From assembly GCF_900113735.1 (NCBI RefSeq), contig NZ_FOQM01000042.1:1-61045 (forward strand): a stretch of DNA of 61,045 bases, written 5' to 3'. A program made the translations under genes and the position numbers. Positions 26,968 to 35,664 of the stretch are shown piece after piece (within the stretch, counting starts at the first letter, position 1; each line of letters opens with the position of its first letter). The notes beneath the pieces were generated by a model. It saw only the letters and a list, made by a program, of their open reading frames with translations. It was not told the origin of the DNA and ran no database searches. Source of the DNA: Bradyrhizobium sp. Gha. Lineage in GTDB: Bacteria > Pseudomonadota > Alphaproteobacteria > Rhizobiales > Xanthobacteraceae.

Positions 26968-28338
26968 ATGGCGCGAGACCAGATCGATATGACGCCGCTG
27001 CAATCGCGCGACGAGCTCGTGGCGTGGTTCGAGGCCGGCAGCAAGGACCCGTCGGAATTCCGCATGGGTACCGAGCACGAGAAGACGCCGTTCACGCTCG
27101 AAGGCCATCGGCCGGTGCCCTACGAGGGCGCACGCGGCATCGGCGCGCTGCTCGAGGGCATGAAGCTCCTGCTCGGCTGGGAGCCGATCATGGAGAAGGG
27201 CAACATCATCGGGCTCTACGACGTCACCGGCGGCGGTGCGATCTCGCTCGAGCCAGGGGGACAGTTCGAACTGTCCGGCGCGCCGGTCGAGAACGTGCAC
27301 CAGACCCAGAGCGAGCTGATGGCGCACCTGGCGCAGGTGCGCGAGATCGCGACCCCGCTGGGCATCGGCTTCCTTGGCCTCGGCATGACGCCCTCCTGGT
27401 CGCGCGCCGATGTCCCCGTCATGCCCAAGGGCCGCTACAAGATCATGAGCAATTACATGCCGAAGGTCGGCCGATACGGCCTCGACATGATGTACCGGAC
27501 CTGCACGGTGCAGACCAATCTCGACTTCTCCTCCGAAGCCGACATGGTCAAGAAGCTGCGCGTCTCGCTGGCGCTGCAGCCGGTCGCGACCGCATTGTTC
27601 GCCAATTCGCCGTTCACCGAGGGCAAGCCGAACGGCTTCCTGTCCTTCCGCTCGGAGATCTGGCGCGACACCGACAATGCGCGCGCAGGCATGATGCCCT
27701 GGGCATTCGAGGACGGCATGGGTTTCGAGCGTTATGTCGACTACGCGCTCGACGTGCCCATGTATTTCGTCAAGCGCGGTGAAGACTACATCGATGTGTC
27801 GGGCTCCTCGTTCCGCGCCTTCTTCGACGGCCGCAACAACAACCTTCCCGGCGAGCGTCCGACGCTGTCGGACTGGGCCAATCATCTCTCGACGATCTTC
27901 CCCGAGGTGCGGCTGAAGCGCTATCTCGAGATGCGCGGCTCCGATGGCGGCCCGTGGGGCCGGCTCCCGGCGCTGTCGGCGTTCTGGGTCGGACTGCTCT
28001 ACGACGACGTGTCGCTCGATGCCGCCTGGGACATGGTAAAGCACTGGACCGCGCCTGAGCGTCAGGCGCTACGCGACGACGTGCCTCGCTTTGGCTTCAA
28101 GGCGCGGATCAAGGACCGCTATCTGTTCGAGATCGCCAAGGAGTGCCTCATTCTCGCACATGCAGGCTTGCGCCGTCGGGGCCGCATCGACGCGATCGGC
28201 CGCGACGAAACGCGGCACCTGGAGCCGCTCGATCGCATCATCGATTCCGGCCGGACCCCGGCCGAAGAGATGCTCGAGAAGTTCAACGGCGCCTGGAACG
28301 GCTCGGTGGAACCTGCTTACGCGGAATACGCTTTCTAG
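26968..28338 (+). CDS. gshA: Glutamate-cysteine ligase, plant/alphaproteobacterial type
   Basis: 456-residue enzyme making gamma-glutamylcysteine, the first step of glutathione synthesis. The conserved N-terminal FRMGTEHEKTPF and SLEPGGQFELSGAP motifs provide glutamate and metal ligands, and MYRTCTVQTNLDF and FFDGRNNNLPGERPTLSDW follow in the order seen in the plant-like group. Length is normal for that class. It lies downstream of the MarR gene in the same direction, 99 bases apart. Confidence 0.93.
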   Translation: MARDQIDMTPLQSRDELVAWFEAGSKDPSEFRMGTEHEKTPFTLEGHRPVPYEGARGIGALLEGMKLLLGWEPIMEKGNIIGLYDVTGGGAISLEPGGQFELSGAPVENVHQTQSELMAHLAQVREIATPLGIGFLGLGMTPSWSRADVPVMPKGRYKIMSNYMPKVGRYGLDMMYRTCTVQTNLDFSSEADMVKKLRVSLALQPVATALFANSPFTEGKPNGFLSFRSEIWRDTDNARAGMMPWAFEDGMGFERYVDYALDVPMYFVKRGEDYIDVSGSSFRAFFDGRNNNLPGERPTLSDWANHLSTIFPEVRLKRYLEMRGSDGGPWGRLPALSAFWVGLLYDDVSLDAAWDMVKHWTAPERQALRDDVPRFGFKARIKDRYLFEIAKECLILAHAGLRRRGRIDAIGRDETRHLEPLDRIIDSGRTPAEEMLEKFNGAWNGSVEPAYAEYAF

Positions 28339-28441
28339 AGCCACTATCGGGATTGGGCCGTTCATCGCCCGTACAGGTTTGCGGCGATCAAATGTCCGGC
28401 CGAAAAACCTGAGCGCCGTCAATAACTCGAAAGCTGTTCCG

Positions 28442-29020
28442 ATGGGGAAGGGCCGCCTGTCCGGGGCCGTCATGGCCAAGGTCTTGGCAAGCGTCGTGGC
28501 CTGCGTCACGCTGCTGTCGCTCGTATTTGCGAGCGTACCCGCGCGTGCCCAGACGGCGTTCGACCGACCCGGCGGCGATTATTTCAACACGCCCGTCACG
28601 TCGGGCGATCCCGAGGATTGCGCGCTGCTCTGCGAGCGCGATCGCCGCTGCCGGGCGTGGAGCTTCAGCTATCCTGATATCGACGGCGCCGCGGCGGTGT
28701 GCTGGCTCAAGAACACCGTGCCGCCGCGACAGCCCGCCAATTGCTGCATCTCCGGGGTGCGCGGTGCCGGTGTGATCGAGCCACGCGTCGAGGGCGTCGA
28801 GACCTCGATCGACCGTCCGGGTGGCGATTTGCGGAATTTCGACCTGAAGGATGGCGAAGGCGAGGAAGCCTGCAAGGCCGCCTGCACCGCCGACAACAGG
28901 TGCCGGGCCTTCACCTATGCCCGTCCCGGCTATACCGGGCGCGAGGCGCGCTGCTTTCTGAAAAAGGAAATCAAGCCGCCGCGGCGGAAAGCCGGGTTCA
29001 CCTCTGGCGTGGTGAGATAG
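28442..29020 (+). CDS. Secreted protein with two PAN/Apple-like domains
   Basis: 192 residues. A signal peptide (LASVVACVTLLSLVFASVPARAQ) is followed by two tandem units, each opening DRPGGD and carrying Cys-x-x-x-Cys and Cys-x-A-(W/F) spacings (PEDCALLCERDRRCRAWSF; EEACKAACTADNRCRAFTY). These are PAN/Apple-type disulfide domains that bind proteins or sugars. ATG 28442 is used; MAKVLAS at 28472 is an alternative. Function is unknown. It stands alone after gshA and converges on the nucleotidyltransferase gene, 7 bases apart. Confidence 0.82.
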   Translation: MGKGRLSGAVMAKVLASVVACVTLLSLVFASVPARAQTAFDRPGGDYFNTPVTSGDPEDCALLCERDRRCRAWSFSYPDIDGAAAVCWLKNTVPPRQPANCCISGVRGAGVIEPRVEGVETSIDRPGGDLRNFDLKDGEGEEACKAACTADNRCRAFTYARPGYTGREARCFLKKEIKPPRRKAGFTSGVVR

Positions 29021-29027
29021 GCCAGGA

Positions 29028-29606
29028 TCACCGCGCCGCAATCACCGTGAGCTCCGGCCATAGCGCTTTCCATCGCCCGGCTTTCAAGGCGTAATTCGCG
29101 GCGGAGAAATTCGGGCCCGCATTGGGACGCACAATCAGGCCTGCGACATCATTGAAGCCGTGCGGTGCATAGACGTCGAAACCGTCGTCCGTGCGCCTCA
29201 CGCCCACTTGCGTATTCTGCGTCAGGAAGCGGTCGATGCCGTCAGTGGAGCGCGATAGGGGCGGATAGGGCAGGCCGTGCTTGGCCGGATACCACAGATG
29301 CACGCGTGCCTGGTTGCGGGCCTCGATTTTGGCGTCGAGACGATCGAGCCGTCCTTGCAACTGGCGGATCACAACGTCCTCCGCGTCCCAGGACGTGTCA
29401 GGGTCGAAATAGAACACGTCGTAATCGGCAATGCCGTGATCGACGGCGCGCTTCGTGAGCACGTTCCACACGGTTTGCACCAGGCATCCCGAGACCAGCC
29501 ACGCGTCGGGAAGCGCGAGGCGGTGGAGTTCATCAATGATTGCGAGGTTGACCGGGTTCTTCAGAGCCAGCGCAAGGAAGCGAGCCTCGTCCATGGCATC
29601 AGTCAC
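29028..29606 (-). CDS. Nucleotidyltransferase-family protein (DUF925 type)
   Basis: 192 residues. The pattern WLVSGCLVQTVWNVL then IADYDVFYFDPDTSWDAEDVVIRQL gives the D-x-D-type acidic pair of the nucleotidyltransferase fold. The later VHLWYPAKHGLPYPPLS and DGFDVYAPHGFNDV segments match this small family of unknown substrate. Its start overlaps by 8 bases the end of a truncated YjbR reading frame, so translation may be coupled. It ends the reverse-strand tldD-lepB run. Confidence 0.78.
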   Translation of the reverse strand: MTDAMDEARFLALALKNPVNLAIIDELHRLALPDAWLVSGCLVQTVWNVLTKRAVDHGIADYDVFYFDPDTSWDAEDVVIRQLQGRLDRLDAKIEARNQARVHLWYPAKHGLPYPPLSRSTDGIDRFLTQNTQVGVRRTDDGFDVYAPHGFNDVAGLIVRPNAGPNFSAANYALKAGRWKALWPELTVIAAR

Positions 29607-29709
29607 GCGCCGACACGCGCATCACCTTAAGCGCGGGCCTGCCGTAGGATGTGCCGTCGTCGACCTCCGGCCACGTCAGCGCAAATTTTCTGACGTCGTC
29701 GAAGGTCAT
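29599..29709 (-). pseudogene. Truncated MmcQ/YjbR-family gene remnant
   Basis: The frame from ATG 29709 reads MTFDDVRKFALTWPEV and then DDGTSYGRPALKV, matching the start of MmcQ/YjbR (DUF419) proteins. It then diverges to MRVSARD and stops at 29599 after 36 codons, where full members have about 110. The point of divergence, near 29625, is probably a deletion junction that joined it to the nucleotidyltransferase start. It lies 10 bases downstream of lepB. Confidence 0.7.
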
Positions 29710-29719
29710 GGCAGCAGGC

Positions 29720-30502
29720 TCAGTGCACGGCAGTGAAGAACCGTGCGAGGCGGAAGCCGGAGAGCCAGGTCCAGACCGGCTGGCCGCGCATGCCGAGATC
29801 CCAGGAGCCGAGCACGGCATCGGCACGGCCGACCAGATTGTCGACCGGCAGCAGGCCGACGCCGCCGGAGCGCAGCGGCACGCGGCTGTCAGCCGAGTTG
29901 TCCCTGTTATCGCCGAGCACGAACAGATGCCCTGGAGGCACGGTCACTTCCGGCGTGTTGTCGAGCGGCCCGTTGTCGCGCATCTTGAAGATCAGATGCT
30001 TGACGCCGTTCGGCAGTGTCTCGACGTAGCGGTAGGCAGGCTCGCTGCTGCCATTGTCGTCCTCGGCGGCGCCAACGCCGTCCGGCTTCAATTCGGCAGG
30101 ACGATCGTTGATGAAGAGCTGACCCTGTCGCATCTGGATGCGGTCACCGGGCAAGCCCACGACGCGCTTGACCCAGGCCTGCGAGCGATCGCCGGGCCAG
30201 CGGAACACCACGACATCGCCTTGCTTCGGCATCTCCGCGAACACACGGCCGGTTTCCGGGAGGTTGATCTGGATTGGCAGCGACGAGGTGCCGTAGCCAT
30301 AGGGGAATTTCGAGGCGAGCAGCGCGTCGCCGATCAGCAGCGTCGGCTCCATCGAGCCCGACGGCACGTAGAACGGCTCGGCCAGCGCGCCCTTGGCGAT
30401 AAAGACGGCGGCGACGATGCCGGCGAGCTGCATGAGCTGCCCGGCCCAGCCGCTGCTGCTCTTCCGCTTGGTGCTGAGGGTTGCTTTGTCTTCCACGTTC
30501 AT
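29720..30502 (-). CDS. lepB: Signal peptidase I
   Basis: 260-residue inner-membrane serine protease that removes Sec/Tat signal peptides. One N-terminal membrane segment (LMQLAGIVAAVFIAKGALAEPF) precedes the catalytic serine in VPSGSMEPTL and the general-base lysine in WVKRVVGLPGD; the later box GHLFVLGDNRDNSADSR is also present. The start codon overlaps the tldD stop by 4 bases (ATGA), so the two are translated together. Confidence 0.94.
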   Translation of the reverse strand: MNVEDKATLSTKRKSSSGWAGQLMQLAGIVAAVFIAKGALAEPFYVPSGSMEPTLLIGDALLASKFPYGYGTSSLPIQINLPETGRVFAEMPKQGDVVVFRWPGDRSQAWVKRVVGLPGDRIQMRQGQLFINDRPAELKPDGVGAAEDDNGSSEPAYRYVETLPNGVKHLIFKMRDNGPLDNTPEVTVPPGHLFVLGDNRDNSADSRVPLRSGGVGLLPVDNLVGRADAVLGSWDLGMRGQPVWTWLSGFRLARFFTAVH

Positions 30503-31926
30503 GCGCCTGTTCCACCCACCGTAATGCGTTCCATCAGAAGCGACGGCTGGCCGACGCCGACAGGCACGCCCTGACCGTTCTTGCCACAGGTGCCGATGCC
30601 GGTATCGAGCGCGAGATCATTGCCGATCATGCGGATGCGATGCAGGTCGGTCGGCCCGTTGCCGATCAGCATGGCGCCCTTCAGGGGCGCACCGATCTTG
30701 CCGTTCTCGATCTTGTAGGCCTCGGTGCACTGGAACACGTATTTGCCCGAGGTGATGTCGACCTGTCCGCCGCCGAAATTCGCGGCAAACACGCCGTTCT
30801 TCACCGACGCGAGAATCTCGGCCGGGTCGCGGTCGCCCGCGAGCATGTAGGTGTTGGTCATGCGCGGCATCGGCACATGGGCATAGCCCTGGCGGCGGCC
30901 GTTGCCGGTCGGCTTCATGTTCATCAACCGTGCATTCTGGCGGTCCTGCATGTAGCCGACCAGGATGCCGTCCTCGATCAGCACGGTGCGATTGGTCGGG
31001 GTGCCCTCGTCGTCGATCGAGAGCGAGCCGCGGCGTGAGGCAATGGTGCCGTCGTCGACCACGGTGACGCCCTTGGCCGCGACCTGCTGGCCCATCAGGC
31101 CGGCAAACGCGGAGGTCTTCTTGCGGTTGAAGTCGCCCTCGAGACCGTGGCCGACCGCTTCATGCAGCATTACGCCGGGCCAGCCGGCGCCGAGCACGAC
31201 GTCCATCTCGCCCGCAGGGGCGGGGATCGATTCGAGATTGACCAGCGCCTCGCGCAGCGCGCCGTCGGCGGCGTCGCGCCAGGACCGGGTCTCGATGAAT
31301 TCGGCATAGCCGGCGCGGCCGCCATAGCCCTTGCTGCCGCTCTCCTGTCGATCACCCTGGCCGGCCACGACGGAGATGTTGACGCGCACCAGCGGGCGGA
31401 TGTCGCGATAGCTCTCGCCGTCGGGCCGCAGGATCTCGACCACCTGCCAGGTCGCGCCCAGGCTGACGCTGACCTGCCGCACCCGCGGATCCTTGTCGCG
31501 CAAATACGCGTCGATCTCGGCCAGCAGCTTGACTTTGGTCTCGAAGCCGGGGGCATCGAGCGGGTTGTCGTCACCATAAAGCCGCACGTTGGTATGCGCT
31601 GGCGGCGCCGCGAAGCTGCCGGAATAACCGCCGCGCACGGCCGCGACCGCATCGGCGGCGCGAATCAGCGCCGGCAGCGACACGTCGGAGGAATGCGCAT
31701 AGCCGACCGCATCGTCCTTGACGGCGCGCAGGCCGAACCCTTGCGAGGTGTCGTAGGTCGCCTGCTTCAGCCGCCCATTGTCGAACATCAGCGCTTCGGT
31801 CTGGCTGTATTCCAGAAACAATTCGCCGTCGTCGGCGCCGGCAAGGCCGCGCGCGACCTCGTTGCGAACCTGGTCACGGTCGAGATTGGCGCGGTCGAGC
31901 AGGGAGGTCGTGGCGGGGTTGGTCAT
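30499..31926 (-). CDS. tldD: Metalloprotease TldD
   Basis: 475 residues of the TldD/PmbA family, which with TldE processes modified peptides and antitoxins. The zinc motif HEAVGHGLEGD (H-E-x-x-x-H) lies near residue 250, as expected. ATG 31926 (MTNPATTSLLDRAN) is chosen over ATG 31938. It overlaps lepB by 4 bases. A partner tldE/pmbA is not in the window. Confidence 0.93.
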   Translation of the reverse strand: MTNPATTSLLDRANLDRDQVRNEVARGLAGADDGELFLEYSQTEALMFDNGRLKQATYDTSQGFGLRAVKDDAVGYAHSSDVSLPALIRAADAVAAVRGGYSGSFAAPPAHTNVRLYGDDNPLDAPGFETKVKLLAEIDAYLRDKDPRVRQVSVSLGATWQVVEILRPDGESYRDIRPLVRVNISVVAGQGDRQESGSKGYGGRAGYAEFIETRSWRDAADGALREALVNLESIPAPAGEMDVVLGAGWPGVMLHEAVGHGLEGDFNRKKTSAFAGLMGQQVAAKGVTVVDDGTIASRRGSLSIDDEGTPTNRTVLIEDGILVGYMQDRQNARLMNMKPTGNGRRQGYAHVPMPRMTNTYMLAGDRDPAEILASVKNGVFAANFGGGQVDITSGKYVFQCTEAYKIENGKIGAPLKGAMLIGNGPTDLHRIRMIGNDLALDTGIGTCGKNGQGVPVGVGQPSLLMERITVGGTGA

Positions 31927-31934
31927 GCGTCCGT

Positions 31935-31966
31935 CCATTATCGGGGGATGTGAGGCAAGATAATGG
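31935..31966. promoter_or_regulatory. Inverted repeat upstream of tldD
   Basis: CCATTATC (31935-31942) and GATAATGG (31959-31966) are perfect 8-base arms with a 16-base spacer, 8 bases beyond the tldD start codon. It could be an operator or a leader hairpin. Confidence 0.4.
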
Positions 31967-32036
31967 TTTCAGACCCGTTCCGCGAGAGCGCGACGCCTCA
32001 CATTACGGAAACAATAGGTTCGTCGCGGGCCTGACC

Positions 32037-32597
32037 CTACGGCAGCTTGTCGTAGCCCTCGCCGAGGCCGTTCAGGCTGAGCGGGAAGCCGATGCCCTCT
32101 TCGGGCGTCTCGAAGATGATGAAGGTTGCGGTCTTGGCGCTGCGGAGCTGGCCGAGCAGCTTGTCGTCCATGACGACCTCGGCGACGCAGCCATTGGGCA
32201 GGCAGCGGACGAAGCCGGCGCGGCCGACGTCCTGGTTGTCGAGCTTCAAGCCAAGGCCGGAGGGCAGCAGGACCCCCAGGGGGGCGACCACCCGCATCAG
32301 GCGGCTCTTCTGGTCGGCGGTCTTGAGCACGATCACGGTGAGGCCGGCATTCGAGCGGTCTTCCGCCACCACGCTCTGGATCAGGGCGCATTGCTCGGCC
32401 TGGGCACCCGGCGGGGTGTCGCAGCGGATCTGCCAGTCGCCATGGACGGAGCGCACCGCGCCCTGGGCATGGGCGAGGCTCGGCAGGAACAGGCCGGGCA
32501 AGGCAAGGAAAACTGCGACAGCCACGAGGCCGACGAGGTTCCTGAGGCCGTCACCCGGCCGCAGAACCGATCTTGCCATGCATCTCGAAAGCCCCAT
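32037..32597 (-). CDS. Invasion-associated locus B (IalB) family protein
   Basis: 186 residues. A Sec-type signal (LVGLVAVAVFLALPGLFLPSLAHAQ) leads to the IalB domain (VHGDWQIRCDTPPGAQAEQCALIQ ... RAGFVRCLPNGCVAEVVMDDKLL), with four cysteines as in the family. ATG 32597 has GGAGGG about 9 bases upstream; MARSVLRP at 32579 is an alternative start. Periplasmic protein of unclear function, divergent from the cytochrome oxidase operon. Confidence 0.87.
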   Translation of the reverse strand: MGLSRCMARSVLRPGDGLRNLVGLVAVAVFLALPGLFLPSLAHAQGAVRSVHGDWQIRCDTPPGAQAEQCALIQSVVAEDRSNAGLTVIVLKTADQKSRLMRVVAPLGVLLPSGLGLKLDNQDVGRAGFVRCLPNGCVAEVVMDDKLLGQLRSAKTATFIIFETPEEGIGFPLSLNGLGEGYDKLP

Positions 32598-33029
32598 CGG
32601 GGTCGGTCCCTCCGCTCGCTCGCGCTGACTGATACGGGAATGACGGCGTCTTGAAGGCAATTCACAAGCAAATTCCGCGCGGCCTTGGCTGCCATGGTCG
32701 CCACGAATCAGGTTCCTGCGCGGCCCTGCGCCTGTGCCTACAGCGGGCAATCCGGCTGTCAAGCCGCGGCATCCCGGGAAGCGGTATTTTTGTCTGATGT
32801 TGCTTGGAGATATCTTGCGGGTCATGGCTCACAGCAGGGCCGAAGACTGCATTGCGATAGATCAAGAATTATGGTTTGAGAGGCTTGATTTCGGCGTTCT
32901 AGCGATCCGGCCCGAATTCCTCCTTGAGGTATTCTTGCGCGGCGGTTGTCAGGCGGGCGGATCGAATAAGCGTTCCCCGCAAACAGGGGGGCGCACTTGG
33001 GGTGATTTCGTAAGGGGAGCGCGAACGGC
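32598..33029. other. Divergent intergenic region between ialB and coxB
   Basis: 432 bases without a convincing gene; it must hold the ialB and coxB promoters. The only symmetry noted is ATCAAG (32861-32866) facing CTTGAT (32884-32889) with a 17-base spacer, which is weak. AGGGGAG about 10 bases before 33030 is the coxB ribosome binding site. Confidence 0.5.
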
Positions 33030-33884
33030 ATGAGGATGTCGATGAGTCGGGTGGGCCGGCAATTGCTGGGATTGGCCACCATCGCCTTGGTGGCGACTGG
33101 CATCACGCTGGTGACGGGCGGCACGGCATTCGCCGAGCTCGGGCAGCCGGCGCCATGGGAATGGCACCTGCAGGGCTCGGGTTCCCCGGTGATGGACAAC
33201 ATCGTCTCGTTCCACAATTTCCTGTCCTACCTGATCATCGCGATCACGCTGTTCGTCCTGGCGCTGCTCGTGATCGTCGTCGTGAAATTCAACGCGAGGG
33301 CCAATCCGGTGCCGTCGCGGACCACCCACAACACGCTGATCGAGGTGGTGTGGACCCTGGTGCCGGTGCTGATCCTGGTCGGCATCGCGGTGCCGTCGTT
33401 CCGCCTGCTGTTCCTCGAGCTCGACGTGCCGAAGGCGGATCTGACCATCAAGGCGACCGGCAAGCAGTGGTATTGGTCCTACGCCTATCCCGACAACGGC
33501 AAGTTCGAGTTCGACTCGCTGATGGCCCAGGACAAGCAGCCGCGCCTGCTCGGCGTCGACAACGAGATGGTGGTGCCGGTCAACAAGGTGATTCGCGTTC
33601 AGGTCACCGGCGCCGACGTCATCCACGCGTTCGCGCTGCCGGCCTTCGGCGTCAAGATCGACGCCATTCCGGGGCGTCTGAACGAGACCTGGTTCAAGGC
33701 CACCAAGACCGGCATGTTCTACGGCCAGTGCTCGGAGCTCTGCGGCAAGGACCACGCCTTCATGCCGATCGCGATTCGCGTCGTGAACGACCAGGAGTTC
33801 GCCTCCTGGGTTGAATCGGCGAAGAAGAAATATGCGAGCGGCGACACCAGCACCTTCGCCTCCGCGGCCGGCCCGACGCAGTAA
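33030..33884 (+). CDS. coxB: Cytochrome c oxidase subunit II
   Basis: 284 residues. A signal or first membrane segment and two further transmembrane helices (FLSYLIIAITLFVLALLVIVV; EVVWTLVPVLILVGIAVPSF) anchor a periplasmic cupredoxin domain. The CuA site is seen in DVIHAFALP and YGQCSELCGKDHAFMPIAI (two Cys, His and Met ligands). It accepts electrons from cytochrome c for the aa3 oxidase. It is the first gene of the operon. Confidence 0.96.
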   Translation: MRMSMSRVGRQLLGLATIALVATGITLVTGGTAFAELGQPAPWEWHLQGSGSPVMDNIVSFHNFLSYLIIAITLFVLALLVIVVVKFNARANPVPSRTTHNTLIEVVWTLVPVLILVGIAVPSFRLLFLELDVPKADLTIKATGKQWYWSYAYPDNGKFEFDSLMAQDKQPRLLGVDNEMVVPVNKVIRVQVTGADVIHAFALPAFGVKIDAIPGRLNETWFKATKTGMFYGQCSELCGKDHAFMPIAIRVVNDQEFASWVESAKKKYASGDTSTFASAAGPTQ

Positions 33885-33971
33885 GCGCCGGGGCGACGGC
33901 TCGAGGGACTGAAAGCGACATAAAGGGCGGGACCTCCAGGGGTCCGAACGGACGCAAGGCAGGATTTGAAA

Positions 33972-35600
33972 ATGGCAACCAGCGCAGCGGCACACGGCGA
34001 TCACGCGCAAGACCACGCACATGATCACGAGCACGCCCATCCGACCGGATGGCGGCGTTACGTCTATTCGACCAATCACAAGGACATCGGCACGATGTAC
34101 CTGGTCTTCGCGGTCATCGCCGGCATCATCGGTGCCGCGATGTCGATCGCGATCCGTGCCGAGTTGATGTATCCGGGCGTGCAGATATTCCACGAAACGC
34201 ACACCTATAACGTGTTCGTGACCTCTCACGGCCTGATCATGATCTTCTTCATGGTCATGCCGGCGATGATCGGCGGCTTCGGCAACTGGTTCGTGCCGCT
34301 GATGATCGGCGCGCCGGACATGGCGTTCCCGCGCATGAACAACATCTCGTTCTGGCTGCTGCCGGCCTCCTTCGCGCTGCTCCTGCTGTCGTCCTTCGTC
34401 GAGGGCGAGCCGGGAGCCAACGGCGTCGGCACCGGCTGGACCATGTATGTGCCGCTGTCGAGCTCGGGCCATCCCGGTCCGGCGGTCGACTTCGCGATTC
34501 TCTCGCTCCATCTGGCGGGTGCCTCGTCGATCCTCGGCGCCATCAACTTCATCACCACGATCTTCAACATGCGCGCGCCGGGCATGACCCTGCACAAGAT
34601 GCCGCTGTTCGTGTGGTCGATCCTGGTGACGGTGTTCCTGCTGCTCTTGTCGCTGCCGGTGCTCGCCGGTGCTATCACCATGCTGCTCACCGACCGCAAT
34701 TTCGGCACCACCTTCTTCGCCCCCGACGGCGGCGGCGACCCGGTGCTGTTCCAGCATCTGTTCTGGTTCTTCGGTCACCCCGAGGTGTACATCCTGATCC
34801 TGCCGGGCTTCGGCATGGTCAGCCAGATCGTCTCGACCTTCTCGCGCAAGCCCGTGTTCGGCTATCTCGGCATGGCCTACGCCATGGTCGCGATCGGCGG
34901 CATCGGCTTCGTGGTGTGGGCGCACCACATGTATACGGTCGGCATGTCCAGCGCGACGCAGGCCTATTTCGTCGCCGCCACGATGGTCATTGCCGTGCCG
35001 ACCGGCGTGAAGATATTCTCCTGGATCGCCACGATGTGGGGCGGCTCGATTGAATTCCGCGCGCCGATGATCTGGGCGGTGGGCTTCATCTTCCTGTTCA
35101 CCGTCGGTGGCGTCACCGGCGTCGTGCTGGCGAACGCCGGCGTCGACCGCGTGCTGCAGGAGACCTACTACGTCGTCGCGCACTTCCACTACGTGCTGTC
35201 GCTCGGCGCCGTTTTCGCGATCTTCGCCGGCTGGTACTACTGGTTCCCGAAGATGACGGGCTACATGTACAACGAGACGCTGGCCAAGGCGCATTTCTGG
35301 GTCACCTTCATCGGCGTCAACCTGGTGTTCTTCCCGCAGCACTTCCTCGGCCTGTCGGGCATGCCGCGCCGCTACGTCGACTATCCGGATGCGTTCGCCG
35401 GCTGGAACCTGATCTCGTCGATCGGCTCCTACATCTCCGGCTTCGGCGTGCTGATCTTCCTGTACTGCGTGCTCGATGCCTTCATGAAGAAGGTGCCCGC
35501 GGGCGACAATCCCTGGGGCGCGGGTGCCACCACGCTGGAATGGACGCTGTCCTCGCCGCCGCCCTTCCACCAGTTCGAAGTGCTGCCCCGCGTGCAGTAA
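33972..35600 (+). CDS. coxA: Cytochrome c oxidase subunit I
   Basis: 542 residues, twelve membrane helices. The His-rich N-terminus (AAHGDHAQDHAHDHEHAH) is typical of alphaproteobacterial CoxA. The CuB/Tyr site FFGHPEVYILILPGFG lies near 265, with WAHHMYTVGM near 315 and the heme ligands VAHFHYVLSLG near 400. It is an A-type proton-pumping oxidase catalytic subunit. ATG 33972 follows AGGCAGGAT. An 8-base-stem hairpin lies just downstream. Confidence 0.97.
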   Translation: MATSAAAHGDHAQDHAHDHEHAHPTGWRRYVYSTNHKDIGTMYLVFAVIAGIIGAAMSIAIRAELMYPGVQIFHETHTYNVFVTSHGLIMIFFMVMPAMIGGFGNWFVPLMIGAPDMAFPRMNNISFWLLPASFALLLLSSFVEGEPGANGVGTGWTMYVPLSSSGHPGPAVDFAILSLHLAGASSILGAINFITTIFNMRAPGMTLHKMPLFVWSILVTVFLLLLSLPVLAGAITMLLTDRNFGTTFFAPDGGGDPVLFQHLFWFFGHPEVYILILPGFGMVSQIVSTFSRKPVFGYLGMAYAMVAIGGIGFVVWAHHMYTVGMSSATQAYFVAATMVIAVPTGVKIFSWIATMWGGSIEFRAPMIWAVGFIFLFTVGGVTGVVLANAGVDRVLQETYYVVAHFHYVLSLGAVFAIFAGWYYWFPKMTGYMYNETLAKAHFWVTFIGVNLVFFPQHFLGLSGMPRRYVDYPDAFAGWNLISSIGSYISGFGVLIFLYCVLDAFMKKVPAGDNPWGAGATTLEWTLSSPPPFHQFEVLPRVQ

Positions 35601-35611
35601 GCAACGAGACT

Positions 35612-35638
35612 CCGCGGCGTCCGAGACGGGCGCCGCGG
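35612..35638 (+). terminator. Hairpin between coxA and ctaB
   Basis: CCGCGGCG (35612-35619) pairs with CGCCGCGG (35631-35638) over an 11-base loop, without a T tract. It may reduce read-through or protect the coxBA transcript so that structural subunits are made in excess of assembly factors. Confidence 0.45.
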
Positions 35639-35664
35639 CTCTACAACGAAACGAGTAGGTTTAA

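Noticed and set aside
32949..35570. Open frame of 873 codons opposite coxB and coxA
   Set aside because: Shadow of the oxidase genes; the composition is Arg/His/Asp/Gly-rich and no family is recognisable.
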